Of a stretch of DNA of 64,000 nt, positions 21,716 to 33,271 are shown in pieces. The notes below the pieces were generated by a model. The model was not told the DNA's origin. It did no database searches and saw nothing but the letters and a program-made list of their open reading frames with translations. The stretch comes from Xylogone sp. PMI_703 (lineage: Eukaryota; Ascomycota; Leotiomycetes). Every line of letters starts with the position of its first letter. Positions within the stretch are counted from its first letter, which is position 1. Made by a program: the position numbers and the translations under genes. Location of the stretch: the NCBI GenBank assembly GCA_021399445.1, contig JAJTUQ010000010.1, forward strand, positions 186,001-250,000. The letters run 5' to 3'.

Positions 21716-23455
21716 CTACGCAGGCTGGTATTCTAATTCCCACAGGCTTACCTTGTCATCTAAGTACCCACGTACTTCATCTCGTAGTTGATCGCGCACT
21801 TGGTTGGTTCCTGAGACTAAAACCGGTCAGTGAATCGAAACCACAATAAGCATAATTAAAACAAATAGTTTTTGGAGAGAAAACTTACCCGTTACGAGCA
21901 TTCCTCCTTGCTCTCCTGCCTCCTCTTGTACCCTTTTGATATATTTCCCTTCTGCCTCTTCTCGCAGAATCGTCGTCAGATCCGCTGTACCACTATAAAC
22001 AATAGCACGCCGACCAAAAGGCACCCTGTCTGTCTTTCCTGATTGGATGTAAATTGAGATGCTGAGAATCTAATACAGGTTAGTAGTTGTATGGAAACAC
22101 TAGTGGGGTAACTTACGTAGCCTTCATCTAAAGTGTCGTCAGCTAAGGCGTTGTTGAGTAAAGACTCCACTGTTATCCCAATGTCTGTTCATGGTCAGCT
22201 TGAATCTATGATCCAATCTAATTCTCATATACCTAAGGTGTCTAACTGCCAAACCAGATGTACGCGGCGGGTGCGTGTCTTACAGGCATTATACCCATAT
22301 ATTAACTGCTTTAAGTAAGGTAACTGAGCCGCTATGCCGAAGCCGTTCGCTACCATGAGGACGGTCTCGTAATCGCCTACTGGAGCACTGGAGCCGTGCG
22401 GCCCACTGAACAGAGCTAAGCAAGGGGAGCGGTTGGATTTGCTATATTGTAGAAGCTTTTGTGTGAAACCCTGGCGAGGCTCTATAAAGAGATCCAAAGT
22501 ACTCTGTTCCCCCTCGGACCACGATGTCACGACAAATGGATGGCTTTGCCAAAAAGACCAAAAACTGATTGGAATCCACAGCTCAATATGCTGTCCTTCT
22601 CTGACTTTTAGCGGCCGAGATAAGGTTAAACGGATCTTAATTATGTCGTTCATGTGGCTGACAGAAGCTCGAGGAAGGTTGCGGCCAACGGCTTTGTTTC
22701 GCCAGATGATGAATCCACACTGGAGGACAAATGTGAAAGAGAATATTCCTGCAAAGATGTAGATGTATATACGGGGAAGGAGCGCCTCTGATCCTGTGTG
22801 TCGCCAAATGGAATAAGCACAAAGTACTGCCAACGCTTGATGTATGCGGAGGAAGATCTCATACGCGAGTATGCGAAGAGGCAGACAGAGTATTAGAAAA
22901 CATAGCGATGATCCTCCCTACTCAAAATTAAAATGTAGTCTACATATAACGGAAGAGAGTGAAACTTACAACTACTCCCCATCGATTATCCAGTATGTGT
23001 AAGGGAAAGAAGGTTTGGCTAATTGCAACTGTAATCACGTGGAAAACTAGAAGGATGAAGGACATAACCCCAGCTAAGCGGTGGAATCGTCGAAATGTGC
23101 CCAAGGAAACGCCTAGGAGATCTGTAAGCACATTAAATGAAGGACTAGAAAAGAGTGGGATTAAGTTGATCAACGAGAGATTTGTGGCCCGTAGACCGGC
23201 CTTCGAGATGCCCGATACCTTATATGCAAGGCAGAAAATATTCGTCGCAATATAGACTGATTGCAAAAGAATATCAGCTCGACTCCACGGACCTAAGTAG
23301 CGATGACGGCGAAGACACTGCGGATAAACAAAATGCTTATTCGCCCAGAGCGAAAAAGCTTTTAAGAACTGTCGTATGCGGTGGCGTATATTGAAAAGTG
23401 CAAGGGAAAGGAAGACGCCGCCTACAGCGATACCAAACACTAGGGTGATCTCCAT
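21716..23455 (-). CDS. Ferric reductase-like transmembrane oxidoreductase (FRE family)
   Basis: Five exons: 23455-22970, 22917-22233, 22184-22117, 22069-21889 and 21816-21716, with introns of 52, 48, 47 and 72 bp, encode 506 residues without a stop. Heme-coordinating His pairs sit at 125/139 (FHRLAG, FHVI) and 188/202 (RIHQ, RHTG), each 14 apart as expected for two stacked hemes. HPFVVTSW at 288-295 is the FAD-binding motif; GPHG (334-337) and VANGFGIAAQLPYL (351-364) form the NADPH site. The C-terminus ends VSGTNQVRDQLRDEV..., typical of the family. It should move electrons from cytosolic NADPH through FAD and heme to reduce extracellular ferric or cupric iron at the plasma membrane. Ferric reductases are recurrent Starship cargo. 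Substrate is not deducible. The intact multi-exon frame suggests a functional gene. Confidence 0.9.
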
Positions 23456-23846
23456 AGCAAAGAGACTCTAAGATTCGTATGAGAAGTGAGTGAAAGGGAA
23501 GAACACAGAGAAATTGAACTGATTGAGTGGTAATGTATAGTGTGAAGGTTTCCCGTGATAGGAGACTAAATTGGGCGAGGGCTAGAAATGAACCCCTGGA
23601 CTCGAAAATAGGAGGGGGGCAGAATGGCTCCCTCAAAATCAAAAACAAGGGAGCCAGAAATGATCTCATGGGGCTGAGATTGCAAATTGTAAAATCCTGC
23701 TTCGCAGGTCGCATTGCTAGACAAGCTATAGCTAATCGAATTGGAAATAATAAAATGACTACGTTGACCCAATAACATCATGGACAAATAACTCACTAAG
23801 GCTCCAAGTACTCTCGGGACGGCATTGCATGCTCTAGTGAAACTAT
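23456..23846. promoter_or_regulatory. Upstream region of the ferric reductase-like gene with motif pair
   Basis: GGCTCC at 23626-23631 and GGAGCC at 23650-23655 form an inverted pair about 170-200 bp upstream of the ATG at 23455, in the same style as other promoters of the window. Confidence 0.35.
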
Positions 23847-25010
23847 CTAACTTGGTGTATACTTGTAATCTCTGTGTGCCCAGAGGCTGGCGAGAGACAC
23901 CAAGCCCTTAAGCTTTTCTTTTTGCCAGGGAAGTAGCATTAGCGGGTGCTAGAAAATATTAGAAGATAGCGTAGAAAAGTGAGCTTCGACTTACCTTCAT
24001 CAATTCGCCCACTGAACTAGCAGATGTCGTCTCGGAGAGGAAACTGACAGCATCGGAGCCATTGGGCCAACGATGCAGATCATCTACGCCAATAACTCTG
24101 TCATCCTTTGCATAACCCTGCATCAATTCCATCGTAATAAGGCTTAGCGCTCTAATATCTCGACGTGAAACGCTTCCTAGCGGGTGGGTATGGCAGCATT
24201 CTTGATCTGCTGTGAATTCTGGATTAGTAGGTACACTCTAAGATGGGAGATTATTACGAACTGATTTTGACATCTCCATCTGGATTAATGAGAATATTTG
24301 AACAGGTCAATGAGTCATGCTCTAATCCTTTCGTTCCAAGGTAGGCAAGGCCACCAAGTATCTACTACAGTTAGCGCCCTTTACATATTTACTACCCTGT
24401 CTAAGCTTACCTGTCCAAGTACTGAAGCTAATCGAAGTTTGTTTATGTAAGGATTGCCGGCAATATAGTGCAGAGAAATGGGCATGTGCTCGAAAACGAT
24501 GTATAACGACTGCTCAAACCTAAAAGCTTCAAAGGCTGATACGAAGTTGGGGTGTTGAATCTGTTGCAACATATCAAGCTTCTCCCCAACACGCGGCCCC
24601 GAGAAGCATCTCATGGTGACAAGATCAAATGGGTGACTTTTGTGCTCTGCTATGGTAACATGATCGCCGACGCCGAGTCGCAGCTGATAGATCCTCTTGT
24701 AGTTCCTCCATGGAGACCCTTCTTTTGTCATCACGTATCCGCGTGCTCTAACACCAGAGTTGACAGCTTCCACTAGCCTGAGACGTGCCATGCCTGTCGA
24801 TGTATCGATGGCGTCGGTCTTTGAGGACGACGCTCTCTCCCTAGACTGCTGCTTCGTGATGTTCTGCCTAGCAACTGTGCGATCACTGTGGTCATCTGCC
24901 CACTTCGCGTCATTTCCAGAATGCGGATGCAGCTCGTATTCCCTCAATTTGTTAAAGGAGAGCTGCGTGAGGCGCTTGTCAGGGTTCGAAGCCATTCTGA
25001 GTATGCGCAA
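23847..25010 (-). CDS. Protein kinase-like protein, probable pseudokinase
   Basis: Four exons: 25010-24411, 24361-24262, 24209-23995 and 23948-23847, with introns of 49, 52 and 46 bp, encode 338 residues. The alternative start at residue 6 (MASNPDKRLTQLSF) looks better conserved. The kinase-like part covers about 95-330, with a recognisable lobe linker (IQHPNFVSAFEAFRFEQSLY, IVFEHMPISL) and an NILINPDGDVKI segment. The key residues are missing: the VAIK Lys is replaced (VTMRCF), HRD reads HDS and DFG reads TDQE. It therefore probably binds partners rather than phosphorylating. It is divergent from the DUF3723 gene and shares the short RLTQL motif with it. The second intron uses a weak GTTCGT donor, the least certain splice. 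Confidence 0.7.
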
Positions 25011-25219
25011 TATGGAGCGATGGGCATGAAGATCTCGTTGAGGAGAATAGGCTCGAGAGCGACGTGTTCCTTGCGTTTTTATGAGGTTAGATGACCAGGA
25101 CAGAAGACCGACAGGAGCCAGAACGGGCTCCCTTGTTGCTATTCATAGCATCGAAAGGCCACTTCAATAGGGAGTGGATCTCCGGCTAAAGACGGGTTGC
25201 TGCGAAGTAATAAGCAGTA
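25011..25219. promoter_or_regulatory. Bidirectional promoter of the kinase-like and DUF3723 genes
   Basis: A 209-bp spacer between divergent starts. It carries GGAGCC at 25114-25119 and GGCTCC at 25126-25131, an inverted pair close enough to be a single palindromic site. Shared control of both genes is inferred from the short spacing. Confidence 0.45.
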
Positions 25220-28200
25220 ATGATCCACCTTCTCCTAGGAAAGAATAACATCTTGTCTATCAATCATCTCGAGATGCGGCGTGCACGATTCCTGGAACAG
25301 GAGCGAAGGCAAGAGGCGGAAAAGAGCATCAACTACCGAGGTACGGCTAGTATCAAGCTTGAAGTGCTTTATTTTCTGTGCGTAGAATCAAGAGAGCCAG
25401 ATAAGAAGAACGTTGAGAGACTGAAAAGTTTGTTTCGGGGTGAGGGTGGTTGCCGTCGACTGGACCTTCGAAATCACATTCCTGCCGTCATCAGCGAATC
25501 GGAGTTAGAGGCTGCCATAGCAGCTTCTAAAATCTCCTCTGAGAGACTCCTGGAGGATGGACATGATGGTTATCCGGAACTAAACTTTCCTCCCGGCTAT
25601 CAGTTAGAGTGTCTTCACGGGCGCCATCGAGCGCTTGCGGCAGCCCAAGTACTTCCTCCGGAGGACAGGCGTTGGACGGTAGACCTGTATCTTAGAAGTA
25701 TGACCCCTCCTTTCCGGATTCAGAGAAGCCACTAACTTTTCTTTTACATTTTAGATCTCAGCCAGGAACTGAAGACAACTCTGATCGAAGAGTATGCGGC
25801 TGAAAAGGAGCCTGATGATGGCGAGATCTATAGCAAAATCCGGGAATACCAAGGATACAGGGGAGCGGGGAATCCATACTTCGAGAAATGATGGTGGGCT
25901 CGTTTGGCCGCTATATCAAACCATAAGACGAAGAACCTCAAACAGATCTTCCGCCACCCAGATTACAGGGCTGCATTCGATATTCAATTGGATGTCCCAG
26001 GTCTGGCAGGGGGAATGAGATTGAGCACAACACATATGATGTTTTCCATGAGATGTGACGAGGTAAGCTTTATATCTGCAAGCGGTTAGAGGTACTGACC
26101 ACTGAACAGCAAAATCTGCACTATCTCGATGATAACATTAGAGATTTCTGGACCGAGAAGATCTTCCAAGGAGATAGAGAAGCAATGCGGAAAGTGGATC
26201 GACCTACGGTGAAGGGTTTAGAGCTCACAGCACCAGGTGCCTGCAAGGCGGATTTCGAAGATCTATACGGCAAAGTGCAAAGCGGCAAGATCTTTGGCGC
26301 TTTCGATGAGCAAGATCGCGAAGATTTATGGCGCAGAGTACTTTCTGCCTCTGTTGACCGCCTAATCCCTTCTCTCTTCAGTTTCTTCGAGGATCTTAAC
26401 TATCTCAAAAACGTCGCTGACTGTGTGAAACGGCTGGTCCCGCTCTCGCCTCGCAGTACAATCTCCGCTGCTCTGGAGGGCGCATTCACTGATGCGAACC
26501 AGAGAGCTGGACAGTGCATGATCCAAGAATCAGAGTCCACCTGCGTGCCCCGGCCTGGGGGACTGGCGGATCGGGTAGACCTTGGACAACGACAAATATG
26601 GATGAACGCGATGCGCGACCACCCCCAGATGCCCGCGGTGCCGAAGAGGAAGAAGTTGTCGACAAAGCCCATTACTGGGAAAGCGGATGAGATTGTCTTA
26701 TGTGAGTTTGCAGCATTTGCCAACCGGTTAGGATTTGAGTCTGAGGAGATCCGTGGCCTAATCCAGCGCTCGGCTGACGATGAGATCGCTCGTAGTGTCC
26801 TTCTAAAGGCTTGTAAACCCGATCGTTATAAATACGACAAAGCAATGTTCGAGGACTATGTAGGGCAGATCGTGAGTCTGTTTTCCGGGGCTCGGCCAAT
26901 AACAGTAGAGCAGACAAGCGCTGCAGTCACGACTGATAGGTTTGATGGACCACCAAAAAGATGTGGGATCCCGTATGCGTTAGATCACGAGCGGGACAGA
27001 TTGTCCCTTTTCTTAGACAGGTTACACAACACTGACGGGGAACAATCTGACCAGTTGTCGTCTTTCTTCATCCGCAGGTCTGTATACTTTGCATTTTTCG
27101 GCAAGCCGACTCGCCCCAGCCCTCGTCCCAGCCTTAACTCTCCTGAGGAGATGTCGCCATTGGGTACCCCAATTTCGGCAGATCTCGGAGAAGATCAAGT
27201 AATGGAGGAGCAGGAGGAACAAGATCGTCTTACAAGGGAACAAGCGGAGCGACGACGGCTTGAGAAAGAAGAACAAGAGCGACAAGACCGACCTGCAAGG
27301 GAGGAAGCAGAACGACAACTTGCAAGAGAAGAAGCAGAGCAACAACGACTGGAACGGGAGCAGCTCGAACAGCAACAGCTTAAACAAGAGAGACTTGAAC
27401 AAGAAAGACTCACTCGACTCGAGCAAGAAAGACTTGAACAAGAAAGACTCGCTCGACTCGAGCAAGAGAGACTTGAACAAGAAAGACTCACTCGACTCGA
27501 GCAAGCGAGACTTGAACAAGAAAGACTCGCTCGACTCGAACAAGAGAGACTCGAGCAGGAAAGACTTGAACAAGAAAGACTCGCTCGACTCGAGCAAGCG
27601 AGACTTGAACAAGAAAGACTCACTCGACTCGAGCAAGAGAGACTTGAACAAGAGAGACTCGAGCAGGAAAGACTTGAACAAGAAAGACTCGCTCGACTTG
27701 AACAAGAGAGACTTGAACAAGAAAAACTCACTCGACTCGAGCAAGAGAGATTCGATCAAAATCGCTATAGACAGGAGCGTCAGGAACAGGAGCGACTTGC
27801 AAAAGAGAAGCAAGAAGAGCTTGCAAACGAGGAAAAGCGAAAGGAGCAAGAGCGGCTTGAAGAGGAGCAGAAGAGACTCGCGAAAAACATCGCTAACCAA
27901 TGGAAGCTCAAGCAAAAAAAGGCCAATGAGAACCAGTTAACGCAGAAGGAATCTAATGCGCCATTGAGCCAAAATATTATACCGAAAGGTATAAGTGCGA
28001 AAAGAAGTGAAAAGCGACTTACACAACTCGATTTCGAAAAAGTTATAAATAGTAGGTCTTCAGAGATTAACGATCGTATTGTGCCACCGTCGAAGGTGGT
28101 CGATTCCTCACGAAAAGACGCAGAAGGTCAAGTTGGAGTCAATAGGGCTGTCCAGTCTCCACAACCTAGCCCGACTGAAAATGCAACAGTAACCTCTTTA

Positions 28201-29341
28201 GGAGAGTCACCACAACATGCCTTTGACTCCAGCGAACAAGGCGAAGCTGCTAAGACACAGGTAAGAGCGAGAGTTCTCTCCTTTATCAACCAAACTTACA
28301 CATCTGCAGACTATGAAAACGCCTACAACAGAGCAAGAACGACTCGCAAGAGACGAAGAAGAGCAGGTTGCACATGAAAAGCAAGACAAATCTGCAAGAG
28401 CAGAACTAGAGAAACCAGCGACAGAAGATGAGCAGCCCGTAACAGCGCAAAATCTTGCTAAGCAATGGAAGGAAAGACAGTCAAGGAAATTGTCTGGCGA
28501 GCAAAGGCAAGAGCAAGTCAATTCCAAAGCGATGAGAAGTGGTGTTCCAAAAGGTATAGGTGCCGTAAACAGGAGTAGAAGGCCACTTACCCAGTTCGCA
28601 CTTGAGACCCTTAGAGATGCCGAGCCTCAAGAACCAATACAGGAAGGTCAAACACCTCAGACCGCAGCAGAGAACGAACGTCAAAATGCGGCAGAACAAG
28701 AGGCCGTCAGAAATCCCACCCACAGAACGCAGCCTGGCACGGATTCTTCAGCAACCAAGAACAGCAACTCGGCATCTGCATCAGGTAAGGTGCCAGAACA
28801 TGTTGCCATCCCTGAAGAACAGATCCAGTCTGATCAGCCGCAGGTAAGTGCTTGAGTTCTTTTTTGCTTACTTGACAAGCTTACATATCCACAGAATAGG
28901 ACATTATCCGGAGACCAAGGATCAGACTCTTCAAAGGTTGATATACAATTCTCTATCTTTGAGCGTGGAGATTGGAAAAGTGTATATTTGCTTTCGTTAG
29001 ATCTTTCTGACCCATCAGGAGTATCGATTGCGAAGAGAGCAGCGCTGAAATATATGAGAAAGAGGATATACATGTTCGACACAAAGGGTCACATGCTGAC
29101 TCCTGAAACGTATATTAAAGATGTTACGGAAGATGGCACAAACGCGGTATATCTAATGCATGAAAAGGACATCGACACTAACTTAATTCCAGATCCTACG
29201 TCTAAGAGGCGCTTTAATTTCTGGACGAATTCACAAGCGGGCAGGGATAATACGGATAGTGAACTGGCTGCTCGTAGAGAGTTTCACCTAAAGCGATACC
29301 ACAAACACGCCGCGAAGCACGATTCAAAGCGAGACCCATGA
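25220..29341 (+). CDS. DUF3723 family protein, in-frame TGA at codon 205
   Basis: Five exons: 25220-25697, 25755-26062, 26110-28260, 28310-28843 and 28895-29341 (introns 57, 47, 49 and 51 bp; 1306 codons). DUF3723 landmarks appear in order: ES..DKKNVERLK, NHIPAVI, LECLHGRHRA (about 129-138), WWARL, PGLAGGMR, and RSVYFAFFGK. The domain's function is unknown; it recurs in Starships. A long Gln/Glu-rich coiled coil follows, then two copies of a module (QWK...PKGI.A...LTQ), then a C-terminal domain with the ERGDWKSVYLL and KYMRKRIYMFDTKG blocks. One TGA (25889-25891) interrupts FEK-WWARL where Arg is common, so CGA to TGA by one C-to-T change is likely. The rest is fully open, so this is a very recent loss, a readthrough, or a sequence error. 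The ATG at 25274 is an alternative start. Confidence 0.8.
27370..27765 (+). repeat. 39-bp minisatellite encoding RLEQERLxRLEQE
   Basis: Tandem in-frame units of 39 bp, interleaved with 15-bp and shorter half-units, encode the 13-mer RLEQERLARLEQE with A/T and E/A variants. The near-identity of units shows recent expansion. It forms a charged coiled coil inside the DUF3723 protein. Confidence 0.85.
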
Positions 29342-29525
29342 ACTAATATCACCTCAAACCGCCGATTCCAGCTATGTGTTCTTATTCTTCATTCTATTTC
29401 GTGGTAGAGGCTATGTGAAGTTAATGTGAATTATTTCTTCGCGATAACAATGCAGCTTATATTATATTGTACATATTGACAGGCTATGGTCTACGATAGT
29501 AATAAGTAAACAACATACAACTAAA

Positions 29526-30120
29526 TTGAATTTATTACTGTATAGTGGGCAAGTACAGCTATATTCATACAGGCAACCACCTCCAACAGTACGGCGAAAT
29601 GATGTATTGAATTACTATCAATTTCGAGCTAGCTACAGTACAGAACGGTGGTTGGCCGGAGGTGATGCTGAGCGTCTAGAAATGCATTTGGTAAGTGTAG
29701 ACATTAGCAACTGAGTTGGGTTCATGGGCTCACACACTGCAGAATATAACTTCCTAAGCTTACTCTGAGTCTTTGGCATTGTACCTCCTGCCAACTGGTT
29801 CTACATTTTAGGTCTATGCAGGTGATCGTGGGCCAGGTCTCAGAATAGGACTTGTGGGGCTTAGCAACAGTGACGCCAGCCTGGATGCTTCTATGAAATG
29901 CTCGATCGATTACCTTGTATTATTAGTGGTGGAGAATAGGCGCTTAACCAGGGGCTTCATGTTTCAAGTGCCCCACAAGCGCTGGAAGACAGGTAGAGAT
30001 CCACAAAGTCATGCATTAGTGCGCTACCGTGGTCGTTCTATACTTAGCACTTATACAGTAAGAAAGTTCTTTAATTGGTTAACCGACCTGTCGGGAGATG
30101 ATCGAAACGACCTTAGATAA
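29526..30120 (+). CDS. Hypothetical two-exon gene fragment
   Basis: Exon 29526-29690 and exon 29812-30120 can be joined by a 121-bp phase-0 GT-AG intron, giving about 157 residues of coding-like sequence (PPPTVRRNDVLNYYQF; VPHKRWKTGRDPQSH; TVRKFFNWLTDLSG). No ATG begins the first exon; the frame starts at a TTG and the only in-frame ATG is at 29682, so the 5' part may be missing or lie in another exon. No family recognised. It lies just downstream of the DUF3723 gene on the same strand and could be a decayed neighbour. Confidence 0.3.
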
Positions 30121-30223
30121 AACATTGGACGAATAGGAAAGCACCACTCTTCCTCCGCCAACACACCATCTTCTCAAACGGATCCCCCAACTTGATTGCT
30201 AATCCTACAACATTACTGATCAT

Positions 30224-30616
30224 CTATTCCTTGTTCACGGTCTCGCCATCTTCATTAGACTTTTCCTCCACCACAGATTCTGCTGATGGAGCGCCGGATC
30301 GTCTTTGACGAGATCTGTCACGGGATCTTCGGATACAGAATCGCCTGAGTAATTCGCCAGGCTTGAACTTGTGTGGATCGAATGTGGCGAGCAGTTCAGG
30401 CAACCCGTTGGGGCTGCTCTCACCAGACGCATCAATGCTACTTGGAAGGAGCTCGTCGGAAGACAGGTGGTCACTGGAAGCTGTGTTCAATGTCTCCCAA
30501 CGAGGCGAAAATCTCTTCCGTCGCATCATTATACTAGCGCCACAGAACGCTCTCTTCCTCGGACTGCCATCAGATCTGCTTGGTCCTACGATCATAATCC
30601 TACAACCCAAATACAT
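30224..30616 (-). CDS. Small basic hypothetical protein
   Basis: From the ATG at 30616 the frame gives 130 residues (MYLGCRIMIVGPSRSDGSPR...). An upstream in-frame ATG at 30685 would add 23 residues. It is rich in Arg and Ser, with a basic block (RRFCIRRSRDRSRQRR) and an acidic tail (VVEEKSNEDGETVNKE). No signal peptide or domain. A nuclear or nucleic-acid role could be guessed from the Arg-rich block, without support. It is divergent from the secreted ferritin-like gene at 31150. Confidence 0.35.
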   Translation of the reverse strand: MYLGCRIMIVGPSRSDGSPRKRAFCGASIMMRRKRFSPRWETLNTASSDHLSSDELLPSSIDASGESSPNGLPELLATFDPHKFKPGELLRRFCIRRSRDRSRQRRSGAPSAESVVEEKSNEDGETVNKE

Positions 30617-31149
30617 TTTTGCCCGTGGTAACTTGGTGGTTTCAACGTTTGCTAGTCTGAAATGCTGAAGAATGCTTATCAGCAAGGGAAATCAGGAATG
30701 ACAATAACTTGGAGGCAACTTATGATCTGACGAGGTGAGATGCATTTCTAGTTATCAAAAGCAAAAGTTCCTGAAAGACTGCCAGAAGAGTTGGGTCCAA
30801 TATGGATCCGGATAGCTGACCAGTATGGAGTCCATGTATGGCACCCTTTCACCTGCATTGATTGCAAATCTATTGCCACTGTTGGCAGGTTTGCTGTTTA
30901 AAGTTGGGCTTGCCTAGAGGTGCTCGATCTGGTCACCCAAAGGGAGCGCAAATTGGCTCCCAATCTAGTATTATTCGGTGCCAGAACTGGTTCCTTTCAG
31001 GAGTTAGAAATGGATCCCCAGCCATGATTATATCACCGAAATTGTTGATAAATGGAGGCACAAGAGATATGCTACTTGAACTGCCACTCTCTTTTTCACT
31101 CTGCATTGCAAAAGCTACATTGTCTTTCCGCTCCATTTCATCGCTCATC
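30617..31149. promoter_or_regulatory. Upstream region of the ferritin-like gene with GGCTCC motif
   Basis: GGCTCC at 30955-30960 is preceded by AGGGAGCGC (30941-30949) and followed by related words GGTTCC and GGATCC, about 130-250 bp upstream of the ATG at 31150. No gene in the spacer. Confidence 0.3.
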
Positions 31150-32194
31150 ATGCACTCTATCAACACTCTTCTTTGCCTCTCTTCCATTGCTCTTGGAAGC
31201 TTTGCAGCTGCGGCCCCCCTTTGTTCCAACACTACAGACGTAGCAGGTGGTGGTTTGCCAAACATTGACAAGCCACCGTTGATATCCCCAAACGCCATCA
31301 AGGGGGTGCAGCTGGCTCTCTTCCTCGAAAACTTGGAAGTTTCCTATTTCTCCACTGGTTTAACAAATATTACAAAATGGGGTACCTCTGGATATGCGAA
31401 CGATACTATCGATATCGTAAGCAAAGTTGTTACAGTGAGTGATCTTCCATTTCTCAACCTCGAATAACACTAGCCTAACATTTAGATAGCAAGAAGAAGT
31501 CCATGTTGCAACTTTTGTTGACCTCCTGCAAGCCTATGATGCGGCTCTCATCCCCGCTTGCAATTACTCCTTCCCGGTAAACTCTACGGAGCAATTTTTT
31601 GAGCTTGCAGACATCATAACCTCCGTAGGTATTGGTGCCGCCATTGGTCTTGCAGAGAGCCTCGCTGTCACGGATCCCGAGCTGGTCAAATCGGTATCAT
31701 CAATACTCACGGTTGAGTCCCGCCACGACGCATTCTTCCGGCACATCGTGGGAGAAGTGCCTAACCCAAGTCCTTTTGACACCGGCATTAGCGACATATG
31801 GGCATATAATCTTGCCCACTCTTTTATTGTGCCTGGATCTTGCTCTATTGAAGTGCCTCTACCTATCCTCCCAACGTTAACTGTTTCGGACGCATCTTGT
31901 TCGATACCTACAAACTCAACAGGTAATGAGCTCCTTCGAGAGTTCACATGGGATCCTACACAAATGACGTTTGTCGCTGAAGCTGGCAAGCAATTGCTAG
32001 TCGGGTGGGTTAACCAGCTAAATGTGCCGTTATACACACCGCTAAATATCACGGTGAAGGGGAAAGGAACCGCTCCGGTGCCACAGGGAATGAATGGGGT
32101 AGCTTTTGCGGCAGTAACAACGCAAGAGCCGGATAATACCAATGACCTGGCTCTCGCGACGTTGGCAGGACCTGTGGCTTTGGTGCTCTCTTAA
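31150..32194 (+). CDS. Secreted ferritin-like protein, Rds1/stress-response type
   Basis: Exons 31150-31434 and 31490-32194, joined by a 55-bp phase-0 intron with a CTAAC branch, give 329 residues. The ATG at 31150 is chosen because it starts a signal peptide (MHSINTLLCLSSIALGSFAA). The ferritin-like four-helix region has carboxylate/His pairs spread over its helices: LFLENLEVSYF, EEVHVATF, ACNYSF..., and VESRHDAFFR, matching the E...E / ExxH / ExxH pattern of the ferritin-like domain in fungal Rds1-type proteins. A beta-rich C-terminal part follows (ending after PDNTNDLALATLAGPVAL), with some Asn sequons. Such proteins are extracellular or wall-associated and often stress or nutrient induced; metal binding is plausible, unproven. 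A complete gene near the other secreted cargo. Confidence 0.8.
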
Positions 32195-32815
32195 GGCAGT
32201 ATGGTTGAAGGATCTCTTATTGAATCATTTTAGTACATCTCTTCAAGGGTAATTAGTCTTGCTTTAGATTGGAGCGTAGTAACTTAGTTGTGATATTGTT
32301 TTATTCAAAAAATTTTAAATTACATGGTTTTATGACCTAGAGCTCGAATCGTAAGATTTAATATGTAACTAAGCATTCTAAAAACTGCTGATGAATGAAC
32401 TGGATAAATGTTAAATTCCCAAGACTGTATCTTTACTGCTATATCACCAAACCACAATGGCAGGTTGGTCCGCGTTCATGGGACCAATTTAAGAACCAGA
32501 TATGTGTCCTTCAGGGTCTGGATCCGGCTCCTTGTACGGTTCAAGGGGGCTAATTGTGGCTCCAGCGTATCTTGCCAACGAGGTAAGTTATAAGCAACCT
32601 TCGAATAAAGAAAGCCCTGGAATTGATCTAGAACTTGAACCTCCAGTGCTATTTCATTGCCAACAATGCATCGCCGCTTCACCAATTTCACTAAATTACC
32701 TCTCGAGCTCTAGATTTTGGTCTGGGACATCACTTTATCAACTCCACGCTCGATCAGCGGAGAGGATTGCTTCCGTGAATGGTAGCATGGCAGGCTTACA
32801 CGTTTCTTATTACCT
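32195..32815. other. Intergenic with GGCTCC/GGATCC words
   Basis: GGCTCC at 32526-32531 and 32558-32563 and GGATCC near 32519 recur here. Frames in this stretch lack coding character. Confidence 0.3.
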
Positions 32816-33271
32816 GTGGCTTTACACATATGCCGCAATTCCTGTGCTTTAGCACAAAGTGTTTTACGTTTCACATTTATATATATTCCTGGCCTTCGCG
32901 GGCCGAAGCCCCTCTACGTCAACCAAGCCTATGATTTCATCAGTATTACAAAGAGAGATATTCAGTTAAATACTAAGATTTTCGGCTTGATCTCCAAGAC
33001 TGAATTAGTGAACCGGGTAGTAGTCTCTGGGATGGACTCAGACGAAGTATGGACAGAGGATATAGTTCATTACTTCGACCAGTTCTCTGAACTGGAAGAA
33101 CTGGTTCTCACCGACCGAAAACGCCTTTATCTTGTTCAAAAACGAGATCTTAACCTTGATTACTGCAATCCATTAACGGACAAGTCGCAAATTGTTCTTA
33201 AAGTCAAGAAATTCTTCGAGGATAAGAAAAAGAACGTCCAAGTAAGCAGTTATTGGTTTGATAGAAATTGA
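32816..33271 (+). pseudogene. Fragment similar to the C-terminal half of 2EXR proteins
   Basis: A 151-residue frame; only the part from PGLRGPKPLYVNQAYDFISI onward looks coding. The pattern (NQAYDFI, then VNRVVVSG, then FSELEELVL) resembles the downstream half of 2EXR/F-box-like fungal proteins, where a line such as LExL follows a beta strand. The LPxEIRxxIW N-terminal motif is absent, and the first 30 residues look like noise, so the gene appears truncated at the 5' side or its first exon lies unrecognised upstream. Another broken 2EXR gene sits at 9081-9918. Function unknown. Confidence 0.35.

Noticed and set aside
27022..27940. Long Ser/Leu-rich minus-strand and Lys/Asp-rich plus-strand frames
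   Set aside because: Both are shadows of the 39-bp repeat in the DUF3723 gene.
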